Notes under the pieces: generated by a model
What the model was told of the DNA's origin: nothing
Seen by the model: only the letters and a program-made list of their open reading frames with translations
Database searches by the model: none
Part shown: positions 1-18,091 of the stretch, in pieces
Layout of the letters: each line of letters begins with the position of its first letter
How positions within the stretch are numbered: the stretch's first letter is position 1
Program-made: the position numbers and the translations under genes
Assembly: GCA_034509925.1 (NCBI GenBank)
Contig: CM067530.1
Span: 10,976,001 to 11,040,000 of the forward strand
DNA from: Hirudinaria manillensis
Taxonomy: Eukaryota > Annelida > Clitellata > Hirudinida > Hirudinidae
DNA length: 64,000 nucleotides
Reading direction: 5' to 3'

Positions 1-668
1 CGTTCCTTATTAATTTTCGATTTGCGAACAATTTTCATTTTAACCGCTTCTAAATCGACCGCTCGCACGTTCGCTCCTCTACGATCCGGTGCGAGAGAAT
101 CTCCGGCACGCTTGGCCCCGCTTTCACCAGCACCGGCACCGCACGGGGGTCGTGGCCGCACCGGGGGCTCTCGGGCCCCCTCCCGTCCTGTGGACGGACA
201 CGCAGACGTAATCGGTTTCCTTTTAACCCCAGCAGAACGTAGACGGCACGTCGCTCCAAGAGTCTCCATTTCCTCTCCTGCCTTCGGCCTTCTCGAGTCT
301 AAACAACACGGTTGACATTTTTTTCTCCTACTTTTTTATTTCTCGGTTTTCCTCGTAGCGGCGTCGACGACGGCGACTTCGCGTTTCGTTCCCGGCATTC
401 GCGCGTTTTGCGCGCGCGCGGCAGCTCGGGTTTTAGTTTCCGGTTTTGATTTTAAAGTTTTGTCGGTTGCGGCCAGCAAAATAGTTAGAACGTCCGCTTT
501 GTTTTTTATTTATTTATTTATTTATATATTTATTCATCATCACTTTAGTTTGCGACGTTTTTAGCTGCCATGCGTTCTATGTTGTCGTTTTCATTGCGAT
601 CGTTCGAGCAGAACGACTCTGAAAATGACGAGCACTTTTTTTGGAAACGTTGCAACTTCTGCTTTCAG
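1..668. other. Left edge, no assignable exon
   Basis: The first 300 bases are GC-rich and the rest is T-rich with a short (TTTA)n run near 508-530. I see no convincing coding exon. The stretch lies upstream of the first recognised exon of the AT-hook gene, so it is probably upstream intron or 5' flank. The true gene start may lie outside the window. Confidence 0.4.
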
Positions 669-3016
669 GATTCTGGCAAGAAGAGTCGGGGGAGGCCGAG
701 GATACATCCGCAGAAGGTCGGTGGAGAGGTCGAGGGGCGGAGTTAAGAGCACCCGTCGAATAAAAATTAGCGAATTAATTTCTCTAATCGTCGAGCGCGG
801 TTCGATGCCCGCGACGTTCGTTTTTACGACGTGCGATTGGTCGGATAATTAACATAATTTATTATTACATTATGCACGACGATCTTAGCATAAATTATTA
901 TCATCATCTTTCGTTTTCAAGGATCCGGGCATAAAAAGACCCAGAGGAAGGCCCCGCGTCACCCCATTGGTCGGTTTTTGTTTCGCTGCGGCGTATCGGA
1001 CGATTGATTGGTTGAAAAAAAAACGATCGACACGAGTTGATATTCGGGACACGCAGACGAGCGACCGAGATGCGTGGCAGTTTGAATCCTTGAAGTGGTT
1101 AAAAACTTTCTCATCCCTGGTATTTCCAGGTCGGCGAAGCTGCATGGAAGGCGGAGTGTGGAAAGTTGAGGAGGAACCTCAAGAAGAAGGTGAATCTAAA
1201 TTAAATCGATAGCCTAATTAACTCTCCTAATTTGCACGAGTCGTGTCCGTCACGCGTCTCGCTCTGAATCATCTGAATATTAATTTTCAATCGTTTGCGT
1301 GCAAAGAACGCGTTACGAAAACCTTTCTTTCGGTCTTTTGACCGTGAAATCCCGTCTTTGTTGTCGTTCAGGCATTGATTTACTGTTTCTTTCACTCTTT
1401 GGTCTTTCATGCCACGACATTATGAATGCAAACCGATGACGTACGGAGTCGATCTGCACCAAGGTTCAGACTTCTAGGACTTCGAAATCCTAGGAATCTG
1501 AAGCAGACCATTCGACGTCTCCAGACGATCGGTCTTAAAGTGATTGTCCAATCAAATCGGATTCCACGTGCTCCGCTCTCTCCTGATTGGTTCCTTAATT
1601 AGATGACTTCGATTTTTAAATCCACGTCGAGCTGCTTATTTTTAGAGCACGACGTTAATTTTAAACGACGCCCAATTAAGTCGTTATTTATTTCCGACTC
1701 CTGCTCCGTCGGCATCACCTGTTACCTGGATTGGACGTCGCTTTAAGTGCTAATCGCACCTTTATTGTTTTGGTTCGCCCCGTAAAAAGGACTCGGGGTG
1801 GTCGAGTGCATCTCGGGCTGCAGTCATCCTTCTCTCCTTCCTCTCTTTCTTTTCTTTGCTCGTTCAAAGTAGAATTAATTGACATTAATCAGCTAAACCA
1901 TTAGAAGTACTTTTCAGCAATTTGAACTTCTCATTCGATCCAAGAGGTCTCGGAAGACTTACTGCTTACGTTGATTTTTATCTATGACATTGTCAGCACT
2001 AAGACTTCTCTCCCTCTATATATGTATATGTATATATATATATCCCTCTCTCCCTCTCTCTATATATCTCACCCAAACAATTCTAAAAAGAAAGTCTCCT
2101 TTCTTCCTATTTCAGGATGAAATCGTCGCAGCTCTGAAAGCCAAACTCGTGGAGTTGGGACAGCCGGTGGATGAGATCATCGCCCAGGTAAGGATTCCCC
2201 CGATGTCGAACCGTCGTTCAATCCTTCCTTCGTTCCAGCTTCGTCTCCAACACTTCTGTGATTTAAATCAAATGGAAACCTAAGAATTAAATTAATTAAT
2301 TCAGAATTAATACTTAGAATAGAATTAAATTAATTAATTCAGAATTAATACTTAGAATAGAATTAAATTAATTAATTCAGAATTAATACTTAGAATAGAA
2401 TTAAATTAATTAATTGATTAATTCTGAATTAATGCTTAGAATGGAATTAAAACCTCTCGGTCATCGTCGTAGCCTTCGTCTTCGGCGCTGCTAAAAGCGA
2501 CTCATTATTTCCAGGCTCGAAACAACAGGGACCAGACACGGGACTCGGCAGACGAAGACGAGGAGCAGAACGGGGCGTCTGCTGCACCCCTCACGGAGGG
2601 GACGTCGTCTGCTGAGGACCCCCAGCAAAAATATCACCACGGCTACTATGCAGGTGAGTCTGAGAGTATTTTTCGATGCAGGTCTATCTCTCTCTCTCTC
2701 TCTATCTCAAAAAACTGAGGGTCGAAATGAAACTTTTTCGACAGGAGGAGATGACTCCAGAAACAACGGGAGCAGCAACCAGCAGTCGACACCGGGACAT
2801 CAGGGCAGGGGAGACCGGCCCGGCGGTTGTGGCGACGACGACGACGATGAGGAAGACGATGAGGACGAAGAAGAGGAGGAGGTCGAGGAGGTCAACATCA
2901 GCAGCAACGCCAGCATGAGCAACAACCCCCATCAGACCAACGACAACGACGATGACGAAGACGACGAAGAGGACGAGGAAGACGACGACGACGACGGCTC
3001 GAGGGGATTCGACTAG
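669..3016 (+). CDS. AT-hook, acidic-tailed chromatin-type protein (3' portion)
   Basis: Exons read as 669-716, 922-969, 1130-1189, 2116-2187, 2515-2653 and 2745-3016 (stop TAG); all junctions have AG/GT borders and compatible phase. The first two exons each encode 16 residues with an RGRPR core, the minor-groove-binding AT-hook. The next two encode a basic then amphipathic stretch (LRRNLKKK, then DEIVAALKAKLVEL) that could form a short coiled coil. The last exon is Gly/Asn/Ser-rich and then dominated by Asp/Glu runs. AT-hooks on separate exons followed by an acidic tail resemble HMGA organisation, but I do not recognise an ortholog. Nuclear DNA binding is inferred from the hooks only. No initiator was found, so the 5' end is incomplete. 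A minisatellite occupies the intron before 2515. Confidence 0.6.
2283..2450. repeat. 38-bp AT-rich minisatellite
   Basis: A 38-base unit (starts AGAATTAAATTAATTAATTC, ends TTAGAAT) occurs three times exactly at 2283-2320, 2321-2358 and 2359-2396. A partial unit and a partly inverted, degenerate copy follow to about 2450. It lies inside an intron of the AT-hook gene. Confidence 0.9.
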
Positions 3017-4867
3017 GCGGGCCGCGGGTGGACCGCCCCCTTCACTACGAACAATTCCGGAGAGGCTCTAGAAGGTCAAAGCGGGAATTCCAATATTTTG
3101 TCTTTGGTTTTTTCCTTTTTTTTTTATATTCGGGGAATGAAACTCCATGAAATATTTTGTGCGCGCACGAGTAAGTGTGCTTGAGCGCGAACCCTCATTC
3201 TCCCCGTTCCGGGATCGGGGTCGTGCCCTCGGGCGGAGCTCCTCTGCGAGATTCCGAGTAAATATGCATTTCCACCGGCGGAGCGAAGTCCGAAGCGTCT
3301 GCTCGTCCGGGCGGGAATGGATGGAGGGACGCCGATCCTTTCGGGATTCTTCCACCGTTCGTCCGTGCGTGTCCGGCGCTCTGGACCGATTTAGAAGCTG
3401 TGCTGACCCCGACTGACCCTGCGACGGGCATTTCCTTGCCCCCCTCCGAGGTTTCCGTGGTTACAACTTATAAACAAACAAACAAACGGTCGTCAACAAT
3501 CGGACGTGATGGGTTTCTCGAAGGTTGAAATTTTTACTTGTCTCGGAGGCGATTTATTTCTCGCGTTGTTGTTGTAACATCTGTTGATGATGATGATGAT
3601 GATGATATTGTTGATGATGATGATGATGATGACAAGTATGAAATTCACCATTGCTCGCCCATTGACAAACGAAGTCTTAGTTTTTTGATTCGCAGTTTCT
3701 GTCTCGCCGTTTGTTTCTTTGTTCGTTCGTTTGTTTGTTTGGTATTTTGTTTGGTTTTTTTTTTGCTCGCTCGTTTGCATGTCCCGAATGCTTGCAGGCC
3801 TCTCCGTATCGAGGCATGCAGGACTACGTTAGGCCTGAGTTTGCAAAAGAAAGAGTCTGTTGGAAGTTGAATTGTCAGGCGAACTTTCTTCATCTTTTCA
3901 GTCGGTCGGGATGCAACGTCGTCGTCGTCGTCAGCAGCGTCGTTGCATTCGTTTTTTTTATTTTATTTTCTTTTCTTCAGAGCAGAGATTCGTAAGACTT
4001 CATTGTGGCTTTTGCAGCAAAACATTTTAAAAGATTATTCGTTATGATTATTCATTATGATTATTTGTTATGATTATTCGTTATGATTATTCGTTTGTAC
4101 AACTACGATTCTAAACCTCTACTTGACTTTCTCGTCATCATCGTCGTCGTCGTTGTTGTTGTACCCGATGACTTGCAATGCACGTCATCGAGGATTGCTT
4201 TTGTGGATCTTTCTGAATTTCAAGCTGCAATCCGTTTTTGGGAAGAGTTGGTTGTTTAGCATCTGCCATGATCCTCCATCACTCACTCATTCATTCATCC
4301 ATCCATCCATCCAGCTATTCGTTCATCCATCCATCCATCCATTCATTCATCCATCCATCCATCCAGCTATTCTTTCATTCATCCATCCATCCATCGATCC
4401 ATCTCTCAAACATCAGTTACCCTGTTCGACTACTTTTAAGTTCTTTCGAGCCACGAGACTCAAAGATATTTTGGAAGGAAATTATTTTTGTTGCGCGATG
4501 TTGTAATATAATAATAATTATTATTATTACTTATTACTATTAGTACTGGGTTGTTATAATATAATAATAATTATTATCACTTGTTATTATTATTATTATT
4601 AACTTGTGATGTTGGCTGGAGTCGCTTGTCATAGGCAACTTGCAGTCACCTTATTATTATTACTATTATTATTATTGTTGTTATTATTGTTATTATTATT
4701 GTTATTATTATTATTATTGTTATTATTATTATTGTTATTATTATTATTATTTATGTTATGTCTCTGACGTCTGTGTACATAAAATGGTTCCATGCGCGTG
4801 TCGAAAACTAACCTTCCATGCCATTGGTTGTTGAAGTTAACAATCATTATTTCAATGATTATTATTG

Positions 4868-4899
<32 letters not shown>

Positions 4900-5092
4900 G
4901 TGGACATTATATTATAATATTACTAATAATAATTATATTAATAATAATAATTACTATTAATGTATGATTGTAAGCTGTGGGTCACCATGTTGATGTTATT
5001 GCTTCATTTGTGTTTCTCATTGGTGAATTGATTTCTGTTGTTATTATTATTATTGTTATTATTATAACTATTATTATTATTATTATTATTGC

Positions 5093-5129
<37 letters not shown>

Positions 5130-5563
5130 GTTATTATTATTTGTGTCATAAGTCGATGTCGATGATGATGATGATGTTACTATGTATTTAATGTATTTCA
5201 ACATGGGTTGCAACAACAACAGCAGCAACAACTAAACACGTATTCATCTCTCGTTTGTATTCCTGTCGTTGATTGTATTTTTTATTTCATTTTATCTATG
5301 TTCGCGTAGTCGCAGTCTGCCTGTCTGTCCGTCTGTTCATTCATCCGTCGTATGCCGAGTTGTGCATTGTAGTCTGACCTCTTCGTCTTCCTCTTCGTCG
5401 TCGTCGTCCTCGTCAAACAGTCGTTCATTTGATGGTTGTTGAAACCTCCATGTTTGGAAGTTTTTTTTGATGATGATGTTACTATGTATTTAATGTATTT
5501 CATTAATTAATTAATTTTAAAATTAATTTTAATTAATTAATTTTAATAATGAATTTAATTAAT

Positions 5564-5594
<31 letters not shown>

Positions 5595-7505
5595 CGATGT
5601 TCGTTGGGGTCTGCACGCCTCTCGTCATGACGAGACTGTTGTTGTTGTTGTCGTTGTTGTTGCTGTTGTTGATGATGATGATGATGATGAGCCGATTTGA
5701 ATTGAAATTACGTTGCTTTTATATTATTATTATGAATTATCGTACGATAATAATAATAATAATAATGTATACATATGTATGTTATATGTGAATAACAAAC
5801 ACACACACACACACGGACACAACGTTACAATCTCAATCGCTTGCTCACTCACTCACACGGTTACACGGGCACCTAAGTGTTGTTTGGACGTCCATTAACG
5901 CATCGACGGACATTTTCTCGTGAGATTGCTCATCGTCGTCGTCATCATCTTCTTCATTGCCATCGTCGTCGTCATCATCTTCTTCATTGCCATCGTCGTC
6001 GTCGTCATCATCGGACGGTGCATCTCTCCATGATCATTATTTTGCACGGGTCGTCTTTTCCAGCTTCGCGTGTGGTCTGCCATCGATGATGATGATGATG
6101 ATGATGATAATGTTTATGTCTACGACTTTGATGGAGATGATGATTATGATGGCGATGGTGGTGATGATGATGATTCGTGTTGCAGTTCCGGGTTTTAATG
6201 TTTTCTTTTCTTCTCTCATTTTATTTGAAACCTCGGACTTTTGATTGATTCGAAGTCTACTCTGTGTTCCTTAACTCTCTGATTGGGTATAAGTGGTTGT
6301 GGCGGTGACGTTGGTGGTTGTGGTAGCGGTGGTAGTAGTGGAGGTGGTAGTAGTGGAGGTGGTGGTAGTGGTAGTGGTGGTGGTAGTGGTGGTGGTAGTG
6401 GTGGTAGTGGTGGTAGTGGTGGTAGTGGTAGTGGTAGTGGGGGCTTTGGAGACTCGTTGGAGGATGGCGGTTGCCCTATAATCTCAGGTGGCGTGTTTCT
6501 GGGATTTGGTTGATGGTGATGATACCTTGGATGATAAAGGATGATATGGAGGCAGTGGTTTGGGTGGTTAGTAAATGGTTTACGTCGTCAGGGCACTTAA
6601 CGTCGGGACCGTGGCCGAGGGTCTGGTAGAGTTTTTGAGTACATTAAGAGACCCATGCAATGGGGGATAGAAGTAGTTAAGTCAGAAGTTGATAACTATT
6701 TAGGCTGCCAGGTGAGGCAGTCATTTTGAGTGATTCAAAACAAGTTTGGGTTACATCTTGTCGGGCGCTTTATGACTTGTGTGAACAGTCAGATAAGTTC
6801 AGAACCTTTTCTTCGAAAAATTCAGATTAAAATCGATTAAATGTGATTAATTTGAAATTTCTATTTATTTCATCAACAACCGAAAGGGTCATTAAGGTCA
6901 ACGGAGAAAAAAAGTTGTTAAATAATTGCTAAAACCATTTAAACGTTCAAACCCTGGAAACAATCCAATGCAATAACGCTTACGTATCGATATAAAACAC
7001 CTAAAAATCAGTCAGTTTTGCTCTATCACCAGGTATAAAGTAATTCATAAATGTATTTTTATTTATTTATCTCTCAAATTCACAATTTTACCTCTTCACA
7101 AATCTCTTGAGACGACATGACGCACTCAAACACTGACGGATGTTCGACTGTGATTTTCCTTCGTTCACATCGATTTTACACTCTCCTTAACAAATCTTAG
7201 GCTAACAACGGCCATATTAGTCGGAGAATTTAGGATAATTTGTTGCTTGATCTTTGTTTTATTAAATGTTTTTTGTGAGTGATTGTTTGAAGTCGCATCG
7301 AATATGAATTTAAAAATGTGAATCGCATATTCTCACCTCTTTTTTTTATCGGTCCACGTTCTATGAATTCGATTTGCAAGACCTTGGATAAAAAAAAATG
7401 GCGCAAAACGTTCTAGAATTATTCTAGTAAAGCGAATCTGAAATGTTCCTGGACAGAGAAAGGTTGGCCAATAAAACGGCATTAAAGTAATATTATAATA
7501 ATAGT

Positions 7506-7536
<31 letters not shown>

Positions 7537-7774
7537 TCACTATCATTAATATTGTTATTATTATTAGTTGGCATTAGTTCAGCTTGAGGCTTGACAATGT
7601 TATTCTGTAGCTTCTAATTGTACTACGATCTCCTGCCAATAAAAGCCGGTGGTGACAGCGAGGCCAAAATACGAATTCTCGAATTGATTCACTTCGGTTG
7701 GAGGACACTTTTCGAACAGCTGAGTTCGATATTCATCATCGTCGTCGTCGTCGTCTTCGTTTCAAATTGGAATC
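3017..7774. repeat. Microsatellite/minisatellite-rich intergenic region
   Basis: No gene is supported here. Simple tracts seen include GAT/ATG runs near 3583-3632, TTTG/TTCG near 3705-3750, a 13-base unit (TTATGATTATTCG-like) repeated about five times at 4038-4093, and CATC/CATT runs at about 4290-4400. ATT/ATTG runs occur at about 4650-4752, 4860-4900 and 5036-5145, and TGAT runs at 5563-5594. A 30-base unit is tandem at 5931-5960 and 5961-5990 with a third partial copy, and GGT/AGT runs lie at about 6290-6441. From about 6450 to 7490 the DNA is unique but carries no frame I can assign; 7495-7565 is an ATA/ATT tract. The long 'ORFs' here are homopolymers of Asn, Ile, Tyr or Gly/Ser produced by the repeats. 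Confidence 0.85.
5931..6010. repeat. 30-bp minisatellite of GTC/CAT codon-like triplets
   Basis: Two exact 30-base units (5931-5960, 5961-5990), each beginning CATCGTCGTCGTCATCATCT, are followed by a partial third copy. The unit is itself composed of triplets, so it looks like a microsatellite that expanded at a higher order. Confidence 0.9.
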
Positions 7775-13304
<5,530 letters not shown>

Positions 13305-13413
13305 ATCTCAATCAGTTTTATAAACAATTCATATTTGATAAGCATGTTAATTTGATTGTCCTTGTTTTTATATATTTGCTGTTTATATATTTTCACGAAC
13401 AATTCGTCATAAG

Positions 13414-13419
13414 AATAAA
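13414..13419 (+). terminator. Candidate SLC6 poly(A) signal
   Basis: AATAAA lies 110 bases past the SLC6 stop, followed by T-rich sequence. It sits only about 140 bases from the converging DHX38 stop. Confidence 0.5.
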
Positions 13420-13479
13420 AAAATTTACAAGTTTTGAAATTATAAAAGAGCGAGATTTGATTACAAATATTAAATTAAC

Positions 13480-13485
13480 TTTATT
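13480..13485 (-). terminator. Candidate DHX38 copy 1 poly(A) signal
   Basis: AATAAA on the minus strand, about 77 bases past the minus-strand stop. This gives a short 3' UTR that faces the SLC6 3' end. Confidence 0.5.
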
Positions 13486-13561
13486 CCATTCAACACCGGA
13501 AGACTCAAAACATCAGATCAGGAAACAAAACAAGTAACCGTTTGGAAAGTCAATGACTGTG

Positions 13562-16500
13562 TCATAGGCCCATCCTTCCTTTCCGGGACGACCTGGATCC
13601 AGGAGTGGCAGGCGTCCTGCTGCCAATTTCATATATCGGGGTTGATGTGAAACTCCTTGAGCTTTCCATTTCCTCTCGCCTGGCTGTTAATTGATCCTGA
13701 GCCTTTTTCATTTCTTCCTCCATTTCTGTCAAGCGATCTTCGTTCATCCTTCTCCTGTCTGATCTCGATTTAGTGGAATCCTTGACACTGTAAAACATAG
13801 GGCCGAGTTCTGCTAACCAGTGACCATCCACTGCCGTGACACATTGCATGTATTCTTTGGATGTCATGACCAATTCGTGATAAACTATGTAGTCTGGAGT
13901 GAAACCCATGCCGTAAAGGGCACTAGTTGGGTGAAGATGGCATGGCATTCCAGTCCTGAGACTGACATATTCCCCGAGACCCTTGATTCTGGCAGCTTGC
14001 TGGAAATATGATGAACAGATGCACTTCCTGATGATGTCCCATTCTCCGTTGCACGAGACGAGCTTCATCTTGTGCTGTTCCATGATTTCTTCCAACTGAG
14101 ATCTCACCTCTCTCACTTTCTTCATGGCTTTGGCGTGAATGAAATTCTTCACACACCAGGAAGCAGACCATTTGTTCTTCTTCCATTGGTTGAAAACATT
14201 CAAATAAGTCAAGTGATCACTCTCAGGTACCTGAAATTTCTCTCTAGCTGCATCCGAGTCTTCTTCTCTGCCTTTTGGTCGGAAGAAGATGGATGGAATG
14301 GAAAGCATGGACACGATAGTCAGAATCTCTACACTGCAACCCATTTCTGTTGAAACGATGAGCATTTTCGAGAGGGTCGGATCTAGAGGAAATTCTTCCA
14401 TGTTCCTCCCAAGAGAAGTCAAAGAACCCGTGTTGTCCAAGGCACCCAACACCCACAGTTGATACATCGAGTTCATGATGTTATCCTCTGGTGGAGGATC
14501 CATGAAGTGAAACTGAAGAAGATCTTGGATGCCAAGAGCTTTAAGAAGCAGCACAACATTGCAAAGGTTTGTTCTCTGAATTTCGGGAACAGTTGCCATG
14601 AGTAACTCTTCCTCATATTGTCTGATCGTGTACAGCCTGAAACACACCCCGGGGCCCGTTCTGCCAGCTCGTCCACTTCGCTGGTTGGCATTGGCTTGAC
14701 TGATTGGGAAAATCTGAAGGGCATCCATACCGATTTTTGGGTTGTAGATTTTCAACTTGCAGTAACCACTGTCAATCACGACTTGAATTCCATCGACTGT
14801 CAACGAAGTCTCTGCAATGTTAGTGGCAACAATGCATTTCCTCACACCATCTGGAGCCTTCTGGAAAATTTTTGCCTGGAGATCAGAAGGCAACTGAGAG
14901 TAGATTGGAAGAATGGTCAGAGGAGGAGCATCTTCCAAGTCATCGAGACGTTCTTTTACCAAGTCACAGGTAACTTCAATGTCTTCCTGACCCGGCATGA
15001 ATATTAATATGTCACCCTGGACTCCACCCAAATGGGCTTGGATGGCCTGCTTTACCGCACCTTCAACGTAATCTTCCACAACACCTTTGCTGAACATCAA
15101 ATCGACGGGAAAAGTTCTACCTGGGATCTTAAAAACAGGAACGTTTCCAAAAAACGTAGAAAATTTGTCGGCATCCATTGTGGCTGAAGTGACGATGAGT
15201 TTCAAATCTCTTCTCCTGGCAAGAATTTCACGCAGCAAGCCAAAAAGAACGTCAGTGTTGAGAGACCTCTCGTGAGCTTCGTCCATGATTATGGCACTGT
15301 AATTGTCCAAATCTGATTCTCTCAAAGACTCTCTGAGAAGTATACCATCTGTCATATATTTTATGACGGTTTTCTCTGAAGTGCAATCTTCAAATCGAAT
15401 GGCATATCCAACATCGTCGCCTAAATTCACGGCCATTTCTTCGGAGACTCTTTTGGCAACAGACATGGCAGCAACTCTTCTTGGCTGTGTGCAGCCAACC
15501 ATGCCACAGCTTGTGTAGCCTTCTTCGTGAAGGTACTGAGTCAACTGAGTCGTTTTTCCCGATCCTGTTTCTCCGACAATGATGACGATGCTGTTCTCTC
15601 TGATGACTTTCAAGAGTTCTTGGCGGACAGCATAAATGGGAAGAAATTGCCTCTGTTCTTTTATGCTTTTCTTTGTTGCAAAATCTGACACTGCCTCTGA
15701 TTTCTTTGTCATGTGTTCAGCAAATTTCTGATCTGATTTGAAATCAACATTCTCTTCTCCATTTTCCGAAGCATATTTCTTGGCAGGATCATCTTCATCC
15801 ACCTTTTCTTTAACGCCCATGATGTCTCCAAGTCTGGTTCCTGCCAATTCCCATTCTTTCTTTTGAGCTTTCCTGGCTTCTTTGATTTCTCTCTGCTTCT
15901 TAACAACGGCGCTTCCCTTTCGAGAAACGGTAGCCATGTGACTGAGAGGATCTTTTATGGGCACAATGGGTTCTGGCTGTTTTGTGAATACAATTCTGCC
16001 GTCCAGAAATGGAGGAACGATGTTGTGAACTTGTAAATGTACTCGAGCCTCTGCAGTTTCATCGATGTCTTCATCAGTGTCGAGCTGAATGATGGCTCCA
16101 CTCCTGTACATTCTGTTTAGCTCCCACCTTTCGTTGTCTTTCTGGATCTGTTTCTGCTGTGCAGACATTTTCTTCTTCTTTTTGGCTTCCATTTCTTGCT
16201 CCTTTCGGCGGACGTAACTGGAATATTCCATCGTGATAAAATCGTGGCTTTCAGCTCCATCATCTATGGAGTACCACATGCGATCGAGGCGTTTGTCTTC
16301 CTCTGACATGTCGATGTTGCGGTTGTCATGCTTTCTCTCGCTGTCCTTATAGTTACTTCTTACACTGTCTCTCGGGGTATAAGCAATCTCTTTGCGATTT
16401 TTACCCATCCAGCTGTTGTACCTATAGCCAGGCGTTGGTTTCGGAGATCTTCCGTTTCTTTCGCTTCCAGAATCACGTCTCTTTGATCTATCAGTTCTGT

Positions 16501-17077
16501 CATCTCTCCTTGAAGATGATGAATGGGGCGTCGGAACTTCCCACGACCTTGATGTCGACCTTCTGTCATCGTCATCATCCCAGCCGGATTTCGAAGGAGT
16601 GTCTTTCGAGGAGATATTGGGAGTCCTAATCTCTCGGTATCCTGGTGTTTCGTCTTCCCAGCCTCTTTTAGAGCACTTTGACGCTCTTTCAGTGTCTTCC
16701 CCACTTTTTTCTCTGGGCCTTTTGTATTCATTTGGTCTATCGGATCGTTTGTGATAATCCTGAACTTGTCTTCTTTCTCTGTCTCTATCCTTCCTTTCTT
16801 TTTCCCTTCTCAGGTACTCGTTGCTTACACCGCCAGTATATGATGGCGTCTCGTCTTTTCTGTCCCTGTAAAGTTTCTTCTGAGCATCTTGTTTGCGTTT
16901 TTCTTCGGCAAGTTTATCCAAACCAAGACGCGAGGGCATTGATGGTTTCTTGAACATGTGTTGTTCGGCTTCGGCATTTTTATTCATAATAATCAGACCT
17001 CCTCTTTCACTCCTCGGAGTTCCTTCCATTCGCTCGCATTCGTCAGCGAAGGATAATTTCACTTTGTCGAATTCCAT
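13562..17077 (-). CDS. DHX38: DHX38/PRP16 DEAH-box spliceosomal helicase, intronless copy 1
   Basis: One uninterrupted frame of 1171 residues. The N-terminal region holds the short conserved start (RMEGT.., [12 protein letters not shown]), repeated [20 protein letters not shown] motifs and Arg/Ser/Asp-rich sequence, as in animal PRP16. The helicase core follows with GETGSGKT (about residue 500), TQPRR, DEAH (about 595), [16 protein letters not shown] and [12 protein letters not shown], then the HA2/OB region ending [12 protein letters not shown]16 remodels the spliceosome after the first transesterification, in the nucleus. Copy 2 at 33681-37275 carries an intron before its last 27 residues. 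Here the equivalent tail (TPIYEIG...RMGL) is fused without an intron. All helicase motifs are intact, so the copy looks functional. It could be a retrocopy or a case of precise intron loss. Confidence 0.95.
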   Translation of the reverse strand: MEFDKVKLSFADECERMEGTPRSERGGLIIMNKNAEAEQHMFKKPSMPSRLGLDKLAEEKRKQDAQKKLYRDRKDETPSYTGGVSNEYLRREKERKDRDRERRQVQDYHKRSDRPNEYKRPREKSGEDTERASKCSKRGWEDETPGYREIRTPNISSKDTPSKSGWDDDDDRRSTSRSWEVPTPHSSSSRRDDRTDRSKRRDSGSERNGRSPKPTPGYRYNSWMGKNRKEIAYTPRDSVRSNYKDSERKHDNRNIDMSEEDKRLDRMWYSIDDGAESHDFITMEYSSYVRRKEQEMEAKKKKKMSAQQKQIQKDNERWELNRMYRSGAIIQLDTDEDIDETAEARVHLQVHNIVPPFLDGRIVFTKQPEPIVPIKDPLSHMATVSRKGSAVVKKQREIKEARKAQKKEWELAGTRLGDIMGVKEKVDEDDPAKKYASENGEENVDFKSDQKFAEHMTKKSEAVSDFATKKSIKEQRQFLPIYAVRQELLKVIRENSIVIIVGETGSGKTTQLTQYLHEEGYTSCGMVGCTQPRRVAAMSVAKRVSEEMAVNLGDDVGYAIRFEDCTSEKTVIKYMTDGILLRESLRESDLDNYSAIIMDEAHERSLNTDVLFGLLREILARRRDLKLIVTSATMDADKFSTFFGNVPVFKIPGRTFPVDLMFSKGVVEDYVEGAVKQAIQAHLGGVQGDILIFMPGQEDIEVTCDLVKERLDDLEDAPPLTILPIYSQLPSDLQAKIFQKAPDGVRKCIVATNIAETSLTVDGIQVVIDSGYCKLKIYNPKIGMDALQIFPISQANANQRSGRAGRTGPGVCFRLYTIRQYEEELLMATVPEIQRTNLCNVVLLLKALGIQDLLQFHFMDPPPEDNIMNSMYQLWVLGALDNTGSLTSLGRNMEEFPLDPTLSKMLIVSTEMGCSVEILTIVSMLSIPSIFFRPKGREEDSDAAREKFQVPESDHLTYLNVFNQWKKNKWSASWCVKNFIHAKAMKKVREVRSQLEEIMEQHKMKLVSCNGEWDIIRKCICSSYFQQAARIKGLGEYVSLRTGMPCHLHPTSALYGMGFTPDYIVYHELVMTSKEYMQCVTAVDGHWLAELGPMFYSVKDSTKSRSDRRRMNEDRLTEMEEEMKKAQDQLTARREEMESSRSFTSTPIYEIGSRTPATPGSRSSRKGRMGL

Positions 17078-18091
17078 CTTTTTTTTGTAGCTGTTGCTTA
17101 AAATTATTCGAGCTTAAAGGTTTAGGATTTGCGTACGAATAATTTAAGAATTAATTTGTATTTGGTCCTTTTCAAGTTTGGAAATTTGTTTGCCATACTC
17201 TATCGGCCTCCTCTAGAGCCGCCGTTTAATAAAAAAGATGCTGAAGATGCGCGCTTCAATAGTATGTTTAATTAATTTTAAATAAATTATTTTGCTAATT
17301 TTAATTTAAATTATATTTAATTATTATTAATAATATTAAATATATTATTATAAATATAATATTAAATATTATTAATATTAATAATAATATTACTATTATT
17401 AATTAATTAGACGCTTTCAAGGAGTTTTATGGCGGAAAAAGATGGAAAAATTATGATTTGCCTGATAAAGCCTAGATGCCATATTTGACCTTTTTAATCT
17501 GATCTACGGTTTTCTGTTGTCACATACATTAAAATTAATCGAGATATAATGTCTAATTTATATAAATCCATTTAATAAAATGTATACAAAGCCGAGCTCA
17601 TCAAATCATTCAGAAAATAATGCTGCCATAAATATTATTTGTAACTAATATTCGTGGTCAAGATCACGACTTGTGTGATCTTTTTAACAACAAAAACGTT
17701 TAGCAAACACGTTGAATATGTTAAATATGGCAACAATGGATCATTTAGACAAACTATTTGGATTAACAGGATAAACAATTCAATGAAAACATACCAAGCC
17801 TTCTTCATTTCTCATTAGGCTTTGAACAAATAAGAGCTTTGTTTATACGAAGCATTTTGGGCATTTTATGAAGAACAAAAATAAACTTTTACTTTGAAAA
17901 AATAGCGTAAAATGTTTTTATAACATATATGATTGGTTTTTTGAAGAAAACATGGCTATTACGAATGTCAACTTTAGGAGTCTTTAAATACAAGCCCATT
18001 CCTTGCTCGCTATGTAAAAGGAGAAGTTAATATTAATTATAATATAAATATATTCTTAGCAAGTTATACTCATTGGATCACTAGATATACT
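17078..18091. other. Intergenic spacer between divergent DHX38 copy 1 and M13-like gene A
   Basis: AT-rich, with an ATT/AAT run at about 17270-17410. No coding exon or RNA gene was recognised. It must contain the promoters of both neighbours, but I see no clear core element. Confidence 0.5.

Noticed and set aside
4038-4093. Possible CRISPR-like array (regular 13-base repeats)
   Set aside because: Units are directly adjacent with no spacers and the context is an animal genome; it is a minisatellite.
4123-4543. HPSI-repeat frames
   Set aside because: Translation of CATC/CATT microsatellite DNA.
4629-5231. Poly-Asn, poly-Ile and poly-Tyr frames
   Set aside because: Translations of ATT/AAT microsatellites; no flanking coding signal, splice structure or family feature.
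6283-6513. Gly/Ser-rich and poly-Val frames
   Set aside because: Produced by GGT/AGT repeats in several frames at once, with no supported exon borders.
15303-15518. Identical 71-residue plus-strand frames in both DHX38 loci (also at 35498-35713)
   Set aside because: Antisense shadow of the conserved helicase core; its preservation is explained by the minus-strand gene and near-identity of the copies.
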